This document shows, piece by piece, positions 25,134-37,238 of a stretch of 64,000 nt of DNA (position 1 is the first letter of the stretch; every line of letters begins with the position of its first letter). Location: positions 22,932,146 to 22,996,145 of the forward strand of contig JAKCOZ010000001.1 in NCBI GenBank assembly GCA_022605955.1. Direction: 5' to 3'. The notes under the pieces are model-generated. The model was given only the letters and a program-made list of their open reading frames with translations, did not search any database and had not been told where the DNA came from. A program made the position numbers and the translations under genes. The stretch comes from Rallus limicola (taxonomy: Eukaryota > Chordata > Aves > Gruiformes > Rallidae).

Positions 25134-27203
25134 TGACTGACAACTCTGAGTCCTTCTCATGTACAGTTTGTCTTTGTAGCAGACTGATCGATTTGCTCTT
25201 AGGACCTACATCTCTGTTTCTGCTGCTGACTAGAAATTCTGCTGAGGCATGAAAAATTGGCAGTGGAGAAGAGGCATTCATATGCAGAGATTAATACTGA
25301 GTTAAATACAAAAATGAATAACAAAATCAATGCCCTATTTTTTAATTCAGTAGAATGCTCAGTACGTGAGTGCATTCTCATGCAGTTCATGCTGCTGTTT
25401 CCTGCTTCCAGCAGAATTCATTGCTGGCTTTTATTGTAGAATATGTCCTGTTGCCTGCAGCTCCTGGGTGAGTGTGGCATCACTCTCCTTTGAATATCTA
25501 GAAAGAGAAATGCTGCACCATTTAAGGCATGGGGGAAAGGAGCTTAGCCCTTAGTGATAATGGCAGCCAGTGGTCACCAACTTGTAACGTTTGTTGTAGC
25601 AACAAGATCTGACAGGGATGGAATTGCCTTGAGATGTATTGGCTGGCCTTAAATTTTTTTTTCCTTCTCATCTTAGAGATGGAAAAGAGTTTTCACTAAT
25701 AAAGTGAAAGAGGTAGGATTTCACAAGGAAATACGCCATGACAACTCATTGTTTCTATGTAGTCACGGGGATTGATGAATTACCTGATCTCTCCTGTCTC
25801 AGGGGAAGCAGTTAATGAAGAGGGAAGGGGCTGAGGGATCCTGATTCTGCCTGAAAACCTTGAAAGGTGGTAGCGAGCAGCTACTGTCCAGACTGCATCA
25901 GTTTAAGAACTGTGGAAGAACTCTGGCACGTATTTCCAGGGACTTCAGTTCCTGTTTCACTCCTGTCTTATGTAGGTGTTGCTTTGGAAGGGTCCGTAAT
26001 GATAGAGTTGATTTTTGGCATTGGTAAGATAAAGCTTGGCTTGAGACTCGTTGGTGCTTGTAGGCCTGCCTTGTCAAATCTGGTAACATATTAAGAAAGT
26101 TCTAGAGGGTCTTGCTATGAACCTAATGGGCGGTGGTGGTGACGTTTGGTAGTTTTTTTAAATCTGTGTGTGGATAAATTAATATTTTCATTATGACATG
26201 CTAAAAACCATAATATTGAACTCTTGCCTCTCAAAGTTTTAAGAGGTCAGTCTTGCAAAACATTGTGCTGGGCTCATTTATCCCTGAAATCAGATCATCA
26301 GGCAGTTTGGTTCCCTTCAGGTTTTCTGTTACCACCTGTCATCTCTGCTGGTGTCAATTTTATGTTAACTTTGCTCATATGTGGTCAAAAATAAATGCAC
26401 CCTCTGGCATCTCCTGTTAGGATTCATTGGGCAGTAGGAAGGGTCTTTGGTTTATGCTTGTGTTTGTGTGCTTTTGTCACTGCTGTGAGCAAGAAATGCC
26501 TCTTCTGCAACAATCCAGTGGGAATCTCACCATTTAATGGAGAAATTATAGTCTTAAATTTATCTTAGTAATGGCTCAAGTAAAAGGTTATTCTGAAGCT
26601 ATGTTTGTATTATCTTTTTTTCCTCCTCAACTTAAATATCATTACTAATACACCTGGCCACGTAAGATACTCATAATTTTGTGGGATCAGCAAGTTCTTG
26701 AGCCTGGTGTGTTGGCAGCTGGCAGTAGCCTTCAGTGGGGTGTTTGGCAGTCTCCAAAGTAGCAGTCTAGACACTGTGCTCACACATTTACATATCTGAT
26801 TTGGTCCGAGGCACTTTCAGGATGAGGCTGCTTGTTCCCTCCCGGGGAGGGCACACTGAGTGTGTGGGTGTGCATGCATGTCTCTGACCCAGATTTTTCT
26901 TACTAGTTCATGAGTCAGATACGTGTAGGTAGACATAAATAGAAATGAAGTTTGAATCTCCCTATCTAAAGATAGGGATGGAAAGAAATACTTTCCTGAA
27001 GTGTTCTCTTCTCCAGAGCAGTTAAGTGCAACAAGAAGTTCTTGGTATATGGGATTATATATTGAGAATGAACCTACATGACTCTTTCCTCTGTAGGAAC
27101 AAGAACTCTGCTGTCTTTTAAAACAGATGTTTTAGAGAAAAACAAGGGCAATACCAATCTTTGCAAATTGTGTTTTGGTTGAGGAGAATGCCCTTCCTTT
27201 GAA

Positions 27204-27641
27204 GGGACCGTCCTGGTTCTGGCCAGGCCAGGGTTAACCTCCCCAATCAGTTAACACCGGTGAGCTGAGTCAGCTCAGGTTCGCTGAGTTAGCCGTGGCT
27301 GTTTTCCACACCACCTGACACCACTTCCCCATAAAAGCAGCTGGTTGGGGAAGGGTAGGTGTGGCTTTTTGCCTCTAGGACAGTTGGAGTGGGGCCGGGA
27401 TGTCGGATTGGTCAGTCCTTACTGTTAGGCAGCCCTCTGTAATCGTTGGGTCAATAAGGTACTCTGTGTTAGCACTGGGTGTAAGTGTAACTACCCATTA
27501 TTGTTCTGTATTCACTTTGATATTTGGCAGTAAATTGTGCTTATCCCAACCCACGGAGGCTCCACCTGTTTCTCCTCTGAAGTGAGCGAGCGGCTTGGTG
27601 GGCATTTGGCCTCTAGCCAGGGTCAAAACCACCACAGGGAC
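27204..27641 (+). mobile_element. Complete solo LTR (ERV) with 5-bp target-site duplication
   Basis: The LTR occupies 27209-27636 (428 bp), beginning CGTCCTGG (a TG to CG change at the terminus) and ending ACCACCACA. The direct repeat GGGAC lies at 27204-27208 and 27637-27641. A TATA-like CCATAAAAGC occurs at about 27330, and AATAAGGT at about 27452 may be a decayed poly(A) signal. Only one LTR and no internal genes are present, so this is a recombination-derived solo LTR. The 5-bp duplication fits an ERVL-type element. Small open frames inside are not genes. Confidence 0.92.
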
Positions 27642-27701
27642 GTAGTCTACTCCATTACAGAAAGTTCCTGTAATTCTAGTCCCTGCCTTAGGGCCTATTA
27701 G

Positions 27702-28482
27702 AACTACATGAAGTTCAACAAGGCCAAGTGCAAGGTACTGCATGTGGGTCAGTGCAATTCCAAGCACAAGTACAGACTGGGCAGAGAATGGATTGAGAGC
27801 AGCCCTGAGAAGGACTTGGGGGTGCTGATCCATGACAAATTCAACATGAGCCGGCAGTGTGCGCTAGCAGCTCAAATGGCCAACTGTGTCCTGGGCTGCA
27901 TCCAGAACAGTGTGGCAAATATGTTGAGGGAGGCGATTCTGCCTTTCTACTCCACTCTTGTGAGACCATCTGGAACACTGCATCCAGCTCTGGGGTCCCC
28001 AGTACAGGAAAGGTGGAGAGGTATTTGAGCTAGTCCAGAGGAGGGCCACGAAAAAGATCAAGGGGCTGGAGAACCTCTCCTATGAAGACAGGTGGAGAGA
28101 GTTGGGCTTTGTTCAAGTCTGGAGAAGAAAAGGCTCCAGGTGACCTAATTGAGGTGCACCAGTACTTACAGGGGTCATACAGGAAAGTAGGAGAGGAACT
28201 GTTCATCAGGGAGTATAGTGATAGGACAAGGGGCAACGGCTTCAAGCTGAAAGAAAATATGTTTAGGTTAGAAATTAGGAAGAAATTCTTTACTATGAGA
28301 GTGGTGAGGCACTGAAACAGGTTGCCCAGAGAGGTTGTACAAGTCCCATCCCTGGAGGTGTTTAAGGTCAGGTTAGATGTGGCTTTGGGCAACCTGGTTT
28401 AGTGAAGGTGTCCCTGCCCATGGTAGAGGGTTGGAACTAGATCTTTGAGGTCCCTTCCGACCCAAAGCATTCTATGATTCTA
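27702..28482 (+). mobile_element. 5'-truncated CR1 LINE with broken reverse-transcriptase C-terminus
   Basis: It matches about 780 bp of late CR1 ORF2 and the 3' end, finishing ATTCTATGATTCTAA. Translated pieces in the + frames include VLHVGQ, SPEKDLGVLIHDKFNMSRQC and DRTRGNGFKLKE, which are CR1 reverse-transcriptase C-terminal motifs. The coding remnant is split between frames with stops near 28028 and 28315, so it is dead. It starts only 60 bp after the solo LTR. No target-site duplication is expected or seen for this truncated copy. Confidence 0.95.
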
Positions 28483-30913
28483 ACCTGGACCGGTTTCATC
28501 TGGCACACAGCTGCTTCAGCTCGCCACTGCTCATTCTGAGGTAGAATAATGTTTCAATGTCAACCTGGATGTTATTTTCCTCTGAACAATTTCTTACTCA
28601 GAATTTTGCTTTTGCTGAGTTTTGTGACAAACAACAAAAGCGGCAGGGCTCAGGTCTGCTCTTCTTCCTGTTCTTGCCATGGGTAACTTCTCAGGTCTAT
28701 TGCAGGGCAGGGAATAAAAATGTATCTCTTGATGAAACATTAGGGTGAAATGGCATCCTGGAGAATTTCAGAGGGAAATAAAAAGGTGAAACCAGTGTCT
28801 GGTCACTTTCTAAAGAAAAAAGCCTCTTCTGGGCTGAAGCCACAGCTGTCCTTTGCCCTTTTTGTGTTTCAGTAGTGGCTATTTTCCTTACCCAGTGCAT
28901 GAACAGCAAATTGTTGTGCCTTTGAAGAAAATCTGTTTCTTTGCCTGTTTACTGGATGGGGGACCAGAGGGGAGAAGGGTCTAGTCATGTCCAGTAAACT
29001 GCTTTTTTCAGCTGGTCTGAAGGACAGGTGCTCCAGCAGTTTCTCTTGAATTGCAGGAGTTGGGTGAGTGGCAGTAAAGTTGAGGTTGAGGACCCCATGG
29101 TACCAGTCAGCACAGAAAACAGATATTCCTCTAGCTGTGCTGTCAGCTAAGCTAGAAGAACCCAGAAGAGCAGCTGGACCTGGAGGAATGGTTGGAATTG
29201 ACTTTATAATTTTTTAATTCTATCTTTTTCCATTCTGCTTGACATTTTCAAGATGGAACCTTTGCTCCATATTGATTGCCTATGGCAGCACGAGCTGGGG
29301 AACTAGGACTTTGCTTCCCTGCAATCACTTCCTCTCAGCTGTCCCTGGTTAAACAGGAATGGAGTTAAGAATGATTGTAGTATTGCCAGCTTTCACCTGT
29401 CAGGAGATAAATGTTCATCCAAATAGACAAAACAAATGTCTGTATGAACTGGGAGGAGAAGGGAAAGCAAGCTGTGTCCAACAACTTTGAGCATGAGTAA
29501 CTGCATCTTTATGGAAAATGCCAGAGTGATGGTATAACCAAGTCAGTATTACACATTTACCTTACTGCATTTTTTGGGACCAGTTTTGTGCAGAGTCTTG
29601 CTCCAAAGCTCTGGCTTCTGAAAAAATTTCAGCAGCATCACTGATGCTTTTAGAAATGGAGGTATATATTGTTAGAACAAATTTTTTTACAAATCGGAAT
29701 GGTTCTGTATTTACTGGCATATTCAGTTCCACGGTTTTTCTGCTGTTCTTGTAGTTGCCTTTCAGCATGGTATGGATTTGTATTCACAAAGCATAGGGAA
29801 AGTGGTCGTGTCAGGGGTTTGTGCTATAACATGTGGTCCAGGCATGGGGAGGGGTGAGAGACCTTTCCAGGTGTTGGGATAGGCACCTTAACTGGATGCT
29901 TGTACTTCAAGGAAGTTAATGGTAAAAAGGAAGCTATATTGATGGTAAGGGTTTTTTCCCTTCTTGTCCCAAAACCTTCAGGAACTGTTTTCTGGTATAT
30001 TATAGTGAAGAAGGTGAAAGGCTGTTTGCTTTGAAAATGGTAGTACCACCAGGGTAATGAGGGCATGTGCTATGTTCAGTTTAGAATTTTCCAGAAATCA
30101 ACAGTGTTGGTTTCTAAAGACACTGTGAGGGGTAAGGCGCTCAGAGTATTTAGTCTACTGGTTTACTACTCGGAGCAAAACAGGTATGTGTGGGGTTGAT
30201 GCTGCTTTATGCCATCAGGAGGACTGTAGGATGGTAATTTTTCTTGTTCTTCCTTTTAAATTTTTTTTCCAATAGGCTATAGATAACTCTAGCTCTAAAT
30301 TGATCTTCTGCTGCAGTCTTTAAGAAAAAATTGCTTTGTGAAAAAGGGTAACTACAGCATAAAGATAGATGCAGAGAGGAATTTCTAAGTATGCTTAAAC
30401 CAGCTATCTACATTTCATTGTCTTGCTGGGAGAATTAGGATTAGAAATTTATTTTGAGGAAGCCAAGTAGTGCAGAAAAGGGAGGAAGATACAGATAAGA
30501 GGAGAAGGGATTCTCTTCATCATACCAGGCTGGCTCTAAAAAAGGATGATGTTTTAGTTTTGCATTTAGCTTTCTTTTGTTTAGACCTTAAGTTTTCTTG
30601 CTCATTTTTACCTTTGAACATATATTTGCTGTGGGATGACTTTGTGAATCCATTTCTTGAACAATTTCAACAAGAGGAACTGTGTAGGTTAGCTTGCTGT
30701 GGGCTCAGACCTGCCTGGAGCCTCACAGGGCTGAAGCAACCTTACTTACAAGGGTTACAGCCCTCCTCACTGTAGGCAAGGGACGGGTGAAAGGTAGCTT
30801 TTCTAGGGCCACCTCTTCTCCAAGGCAGGTGAAGAAAGTATTGGAAGAAAGCATTGTGGTGTTAAAGCTCTGCAAAGAAGCAAGTTACTGATGTGTGCTC
30901 TTGAAGAGGGAGA

Positions 30914-30943
30914 TTATTATATACAATATAATATTATATACAA
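30914..30943. repeat. AT-rich duplicated palindromic tract
   Basis: TTATATACAA occurs twice around a TATAATATTATA core, which is nearly self-complementary. It could form a small cruciform or hairpin. No function is implied. Confidence 0.7.
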
Positions 30944-31649
30944 GTCAAACCTCTGGCTCTTTCTCCTGCCTTGGTAGATGAAATGGGACAAATACTGCAT
31001 GGTTCTCAGACCCTTTGTATGGCAAAGCTCCAGGTGACTTGTGCTATACTGCATGAAAGTCTCCACATCAAAAGGGAGATGAAAAATTCTTCCTCCTCCC
31101 CAAAAAGCTTTCATTTTGCTGACTCACAGAGCTGATCATGTGAGGTAGGTAGCTGGGTCTTTAAGCCTGTTGTTTTTTCTCTTCTTCCCTATATATCACA
31201 AACTCAGACTTGAACTAAACACGGCCACAAGAGAGAGAAGTTCTGTCTGTCTGTTCTTCTCCAGCTCACCAATGCCACCTAGGCCTGTCTTCCACAGCAG
31301 CCATGTTTTGTGTCCAGGAACATTGAGTGTGCCGCATCTGGGCAGAAAGCGGCTGGAATTGCTATGGAAACTGATCTCTTCCTGCACAGCTTAGAAATTG
31401 TTACCTCACTGCTTTAGAGAGAAGTGCTTCACACACAGGTAGCTGATGCTTCCTGAGAAACATTTAGAATTTCATGGGGTTTTTTGGGAAGTGCTCCTTT
31501 CTCTGGCACTGTGGTATCTCCTTTGCTTGTGTCCTACCCTTCCCCCACTTCTCCTGTGGGACCAGAGAATGTGGGCTCTGAGTTTAGTGCGTAGGCATAG
31601 GGAGCTGCATTGTCAGGAGAAGAGGAGCCATAATGCCTTGTGTTAATTG

Positions 31650-31900
31650 GAATGATAACGTTTGTGCTGTTGAAAACTGCAATAATCCTGTATTTGTGGT
31701 GGTCTGAAAGCAATTTGCATGAAAAATGAATTGTAAAGACAAAAGTAATAGCCTGGCATATTCTGAGAGGAACAAGTATTGGAAGAAATGAAGGATTTCT
31801 ACAGGATGCAGAAAGTGGCAATATTTTAATTCATACAGCATCTACCCTGAAAGCTAAATGGATTTTTATCAGCCTTTAATGGTCTGAACTTTCCAGGAGA
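31650..31900. promoter_or_regulatory. Candidate conserved non-coding block
   Basis: The block is AT-rich with a perfect octamer ATTTGCAT at 31713-31720, AATGATAACG and GGCAATATTTTAATTCAT-like homeodomain motifs, and no repeat identity. The look is that of conserved vertebrate non-coding DNA, but this is a judgement by eye only. Confidence 0.25.
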
Positions 31901-32419
31901 TAAAGGCTTCCTCATTTAGGTCTGCAAAGCGCTCCCATACCTCCCTATAACCAGTAAAACTACCAGAGAGACTGGAAAAATCTCCTTCTGGTGGAGGTCA
32001 GTTATGGTACAGATGGAAGTGGCAACAATTAGCACTCTGGAAAGGTCTGTGATGTCTGTACTTCTAATTTCTTCAGGCTTCCCAACCCTTCTCACTCCAT
32101 GGAATGAGACGCTGAGATTTCCACAGAAGCTCAGCTGATAGCTTGACAGTGCATTAGTAACACCAGTAGGCTCATGGGCTTGACCCTGTCTGCTTTTATA
32201 AGCAACAATAAATATTTCATTGTTGTATCTGGATTAAGTGCTGACCCAAGAGAGTTTTGTCCATTTTTTCCTTTTTTCTTTTCCCTGGGTATGACTGTAA
32301 GAAGTGTTTGAAATAATAGACAGCATCCTACTCTTCTTGCTCCATTCTTCCTCTCTCTCTCCCATGCTCCCTTGGGTCTCCTTTCATTCCTATCTTCCTC
32401 TACAAGGAAATGTTGTTTT

Positions 32420-32660
32420 ATTTTTAATTAGCTACCTTGACCCTCAGATGGAGGTACACCCTGAAGTATGACACTGTCCCGCTGGTCAGTGCCATTTGGC
32501 TGACAATATGATGTCATTCCTTAATGCACTGGTTATTAAAGCAGACAGGGCAGCCATCCTGGAGGTTAATCAGGCAGCAGGTGCTCACATGCCTGGAGGT
32601 CTAGTATTGTTGGACGTCCGTCATATTCATCATTCCCATAGCTAATGACCAGGTGGTAGT
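32420..32660. promoter_or_regulatory. Candidate conserved non-coding block
   Basis: TAATTAGC begins at 32425, CAGATGG (E-box) follows near 32445, then the near-palindrome GCCATTTGGC at 32491-32500, CTTAATGCACT, GGTTATTAAAGC, and CAGGTGGT near 32651. Homeodomain and E-box motifs are closely spaced and the block is repeat-free. No conservation data are available here. Confidence 0.3.
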
Positions 32661-33890
32661 GACAGACCTTCTCATTTCTCCCTCTCTCTCCCTCTGCTGT
32701 AGGGATTTCTTCACATCCTGCTATTTCAAACTAAGATACAATTTATTTTTTTCCTGGAACTCAAATCTAAGGGCTATTTTGAAATCTGTAAGGGATTTTG
32801 TTGACCTCTGCTAGGCTTCCTCTTAGGATCTGTTAATACGGTTGTGACCTTAATACCTACGCTATTGAAAAGCTTTCCCAACTGCATACTACCTTTTGTT
32901 ACCCATACTACCTCTTGCTTCTTAGAAAGAGCAGGTAAGGAGTAAGGGAAAGGAGGTCAGTATATCTCAATCCTGAGTTGACAGAGATGTCTGAGTAGGA
33001 AACATGGCCAAGATTTGGGAAGGGAAAAAATGAGGACAGGGAAAGGGATAAAACTTTTGTACTGGTGAGTTGGGACAAATGAGGCAATGGATTGCTGAAC
33101 ATTTCAGAAGTGAAGGCTCAAAAATGGCCCAGCTTTGTGTGTGTTGGAGGGAAGTGGGGAATGAACAGGGAAGGGTTCCTTCAAAAGCCTTTTTTGAAGT
33201 GCACAAGTCAGAAGTCGACATACCCATGAGCTGCTGGCAGAGAGGAGGGCTCATCCTGCTCAGCCAGAAGATTCTTTCACCAGCTCAAATAATGGGGTGC
33301 TTGGAGGTGAAGTAGAAGCTTTCTGACAACAAACCACTTTCCACTTTTCTGTATCCTTGAGAAACCCCACACTAGAGTCCCTCCTTTTTCAGTTTGGTGG
33401 TGGTGGGTTTTTTTGGTTTTTTTTTAAAGTTAAGAACTTAAAATTAGATGAGCATTTTTAAGGTTGCAAGCACAGCATGTGAAGTTGGGAGATGACATAG
33501 TTCAGGCTGCATATTTGACTTTAATTTATCTCCTCTGAGCACACTCATTATCAAGTCTTTAATTACTGTAATCACATACTGTATTTTCCACTAGACCCTT
33601 GCCTTGTTCCATACATTTGGGATATTCTGTTTCTGTTCAGTGTTTAGTTTCTTTTTCATTAATTAATGTATGGTTGCTGGCCTTTCTTTTGCAGAATACA
33701 CAACTCTTGATCCAAAGACAGAGTTAACCACGTCACAAGCTTTGTCACATTTCTGATTACTGAAGCAGGGCATGTAAATATAAATATATTATCTAATAAC
33801 TTTTGAGGTGCTTGAAATTTCCATTTTAGGTCTAGCAATTAAAGGTAACTAGTTTAGGGTTTTTTGAGTGTCCAGTTAGAGATGATGGAG

Positions 33891-33930
33891 TTTTACAGTA
33901 CTTTGGGTAATTGGGTTTTACAGTACTTTG
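33891..33930. repeat. Short direct repeat, 15 bp, period 25
   Basis: TTTTACAGTACTTTG at 33891-33905 recurs exactly at 33916-33930. It is a small local duplication. Confidence 0.9.
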
Positions 33931-34769
33931 CATTAAACAGCCTTTTGTATGTTTGGAGCACAGCTCCCATTGACATTGAGAACAACTATCAGTGCTCCAC
34001 ACCCTGTAAATCAGACTTCAAATAGTCACCCTACTCACAGTGGTTTAGAGTCAATGAGGAAAACATGGGTAGGAACCACCTCTAAAGAGATTTATTAGAA
34101 TAACTGACTTATTACCAAGGATTCTTGGGGTAAGTGTAGAGGAAGGTGTGAGGGAGGTGAAGCTGCATTGTCAGGTAACAGATCTCAGCTTCTACTGCTG
34201 AGAGTTGCATGTGTTCTCACTTTTCACACTGATGCTTTCAAAGGGTTGTATTCTTGTTTTTCATAACTTTGGAACGCTTGACTTGGCAGCCTTTGTAATG
34301 TGGTGGTGGTGGGGGTTCTGGTTGGGTTTTTTTGTTACAAGTGCAGGCACTTGGATTCACCTTGGCTTAGGCAATAGTTTATGTTGCCTACCACTATTAT
34401 ATAAAAGAAGATGTGGTTTTATCTCCACCACTGAAAAGAGTCTTAAGGTATTTATGGAGCTGTTTTGAGTACAGGAAAATTTAGAGTAAATCCCCTCCAG
34501 CCTTACTGGTGACTCTTTGCAAAGGAGTATTAGAAACATTTTGCCTGTTGCAATGTGGAGATGTTGACAGGTAAAACATACCATTGCTAATCATTTCCAG
34601 TCATTCAGCCAGTCAAAATATAGGTTTATTAATATGCATACAGAGCTCTCTGTTTCCCTTCTCTCCCTCTTGAGAGACACAGAGGGGGAGAGATGGGCGT
34701 TTTTCCATGTCTCTTGGCTAATCAAGAATGATGCCTTGTGCATTCTTAGGGTGAGAACAGAGGAAAGAA

Positions 34770-34825
34770 CAAACAGGATGATCTAATGGGTCTCTTCCAT
34801 CTCTGACTTCTATAATTTTTGATTT
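34770..34825 (+). mobile_element. Small CR1 LINE tail remnant
   Basis: CAGGATGATCTAATGGGTCT, then TTCCATCTCTGACTTCTATA, corresponds to the CR1 3' end (the usual form has GGATGATCTT, GGTCCCTTCCAAC, ATTCTATG). Only about 55 bp survive. It is the only recognisable CR1 piece between 28.5 and 44.9 kb. Confidence 0.6.
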
Positions 34826-36169
34826 ATATACCAATTTAATGCCTGGTTTATGAAGATTTATATCCCAACTTATTTATACCCCAGCCTGATGCCCCACCCC
34901 ACACTGTTAGCAAGATGAAAGCCAGCCAGTTAAATATTTCATGGTGATTACATGCCATGTGCCACACACAGGGTTAGTAATGAGAAGTAAGGGCTTCCTT
35001 GCTTCAGTGCAAGAAGAAAGACTTAAGTGGAACATTTTGGAAATGAGATTATTCTGATTTGTTCACAAAGCCATGTACTATCCATAAGGGAACATCACAG
35101 CAGCCAGCATGAGATAGATGCCAACAAAGTGAATCAAACAACCTGGCTTTGACCCTGACAGAAGCTGCAGGCTGAAACATGTAGGTGATTTTTATATGTT
35201 GATAGGTACTAGGCAGTTGTTGCCATTTTAATTACTGTTTTGCAGTGATGGTCTTTGTACACTGAATTACAGAATAAACCTGATCCTCATGTAAAGCCAA
35301 GACAGCCTCCTACTTGCTACTTTGAAAAGGTCTAAAAAGTGTGAATATTAATGTGTGAAAACTGTAACATTGCTTTACATCCTCAGATTCTCATGTTGTT
35401 AACTGGGACCAGATGATTTTGGCCATGTTGTCAGAGCCAAATGTAGTTTTAGCCCAGGAAGACTGGATGAAGCTGAAAGATTTGTCTTAGGGCCCATCCC
35501 AAGACTCCTTAATTGGCTGGGTGAATCACAGTTTAGCTGTTCAATTATTCCCTGCCCACCTCCAGGAACTGATTGCACAGTTGGTGAGGGAATAGGAAAT
35601 CAGGAATATAAATCAACTGTAGGTATATCCTGTGGGACTTCAGAGTTCAGTCTCACAAATCTCATCTGGCTGCTCTGGATGTAGGTTATATTTAATGGAG
35701 CTTGAGCCTGCATGTCCCTCTGCATCACTGGAATTATGACAGCTAATTTGAGTCTATCTGCCACTGGTGTGTGCAATTGATCAATATCTCTTTCATAAAT
35801 ACAAATGCTCATCAGTTTTGTCTTTTCTGGCTTGCCCTTTGCACCTCTTTCTCTGGGGTTTTTGGGGTTGTTTTTTTAGGGGTGTCTGTTTTTTTGTTTC
35901 CCCCAACTTGATTCTCACCCAGATATTCAGAGAGAAAAAATCAATAGAAGAATATCACTTACTAACCTGAGAGGCTTCTTTGCCATACACAACTGAGGCT
36001 GTAAATAATTCAGTGGGGTCCCTGTTTTTTTCCTTCCTCCCAAAAGACTGTGTTTATTAAAATTTTATGGGAGGGGGACATGGAGGTGGCTGAATTACTG
36101 GTTTTGTCTGATACAGTCTTTAGCAATGCATTAGCTTGGTACTAGCTGCTCCTCACTCATCATCATAGG

Positions 36170-36310
36170 CCCATATTAAATCAGTCTTCCTTGTAGAATA
36201 TGTTCTGCAGCATGTTATAATCATGTATTTGAGCATTACGTAATGCCATGGAAGTGTTGCCATGGGAAGAAAAGTGTTAAACTGCCAAGGCAAGGCAGTT
36301 ATCAGAGTTT
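36170..36310. promoter_or_regulatory. Candidate enhancer: palindromic PAR-bZIP site beside RFX-like site
   Basis: GCATTACGTAATGC at 36233-36246 is a perfect 14-bp palindrome. Its core TTACGTAA is the consensus for PAR-bZIP factors and NFIL3 (DBP, HLF, TEF). Ten bases further on, GTTGCCATGG at 36256-36265 matches the RFX half-site/X-box core. CTGCCAAGGC at 36282-36291 contains an NFI half-site. An octamer-like run of homeodomain sites lies upstream. The block is repeat-free. Binding is inferred, not shown. Confidence 0.4.
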
Positions 36311-37227
36311 TGGGAGGGAGTCAGTAGTGGAATGAATCTATAAACACAAAAATCCTGATCAGAAGAGTGCAATAGGCTGAGGACTAAAGAGTTTGGTTCT
36401 GCTTATATTTATACCAGAATGAAAATTCTACTGAAACAAGTATAGATATTCTGAGATAAAAATAACGTGAAATCAGCATCTGGGTGCAAAATATCCAATA
36501 AATTTCAGAAAAATAAAATCTCAAGGGCCACTTTTTGATATTTCAGTGAAAATTAACAAATTCTGCAGTTACACATTTCTATTGATGTTTCTGCTGATAG
36601 TGTGTAGTACACCTTCCACCCCAACATCTTGAAACTCTTGGGCAATGGCTTTCACTCAGTATGCTTACTTAAACTGGGTGCTAAGGGAAGAATACAACCC
36701 AAGCACACCCATTTCATGTACAGAAAGAGAGTTAGAGAAGTTAATTGACCTGCTAAATGTCATGTGGAGAGTGAGTGGGAAAGCCAGAAACAGAGCTCGG
36801 GTCTTTGGACTCCCACTGCTGTAAGTGCTAGACAATGCTGCCTCCTGTAGTGCCAGAGATTATGCAGCATATCTACCAGAAAAAAAAAACCATTGCAAAC
36901 CACTATATATCAAGGATAATGTTTATTTTTCTAAAGGTATTAAAGAAGTAACAAATTGAGTGAAAGCCAGAATCCACTGCATATGTTAGTGATGAATTTT
37001 CCTCTCAAAAATAATGGCAAAAGAACCTTTAAAGGCTGGTAGTAAATTAGGGTATAGAAAGTGGACATTCCTTAGAACCTGCTGAAAACCAGGTCCTTGG
37101 AGATATCTGAGGGTGAGCAGCTGGATCCAATAATAATTTCAAAAATTATCTCTATTAGAATATGTGTAGGAGCTGTGTATTTTCTGCCACACGTGAATTG
37201 GACTCTGAACCAGTGTCCTCACTGATT

Positions 37228-37238
37228 GTCATGGCAAC
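37228..37238 (-). promoter_or_regulatory. RFX-like X-box motif
   Basis: GTCATGGCAAC is the complement of GTTGCCATGAC, a close match to the RFX consensus. It lies about 1 kb from the RFX-like site at 36256. Single motifs are weak evidence. Confidence 0.3.

Larger units (their letters stand above)
28483..34769. other. Repeat-poor intron sequence
   Basis: I recognise no CR1, LTR, exon or RNA gene here. Some blocks look motif-dense (listed separately: 31650-31900 and 32420-32660). The rest appears to be ordinary AT-rich intron. Confidence 0.5.

Noticed and set aside
27708..28028. 106-codon open frame as a host gene
   Set aside because: It is the reverse-transcriptase C-terminal remnant of the CR1 LINE at 27702-28482.
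28030..28392. 120-codon open frame on the minus strand
   Set aside because: It is antisense to the CR1 element and is a common artefact of that repeat.
37075..37140. Possible CR1 fragment (GGTCCTTGGAGATATCTGAG and GGATCCAATAAT)
   Set aside because: The resemblance to a CR1 3' end is too short and lacks the flanking blocks in the right order.
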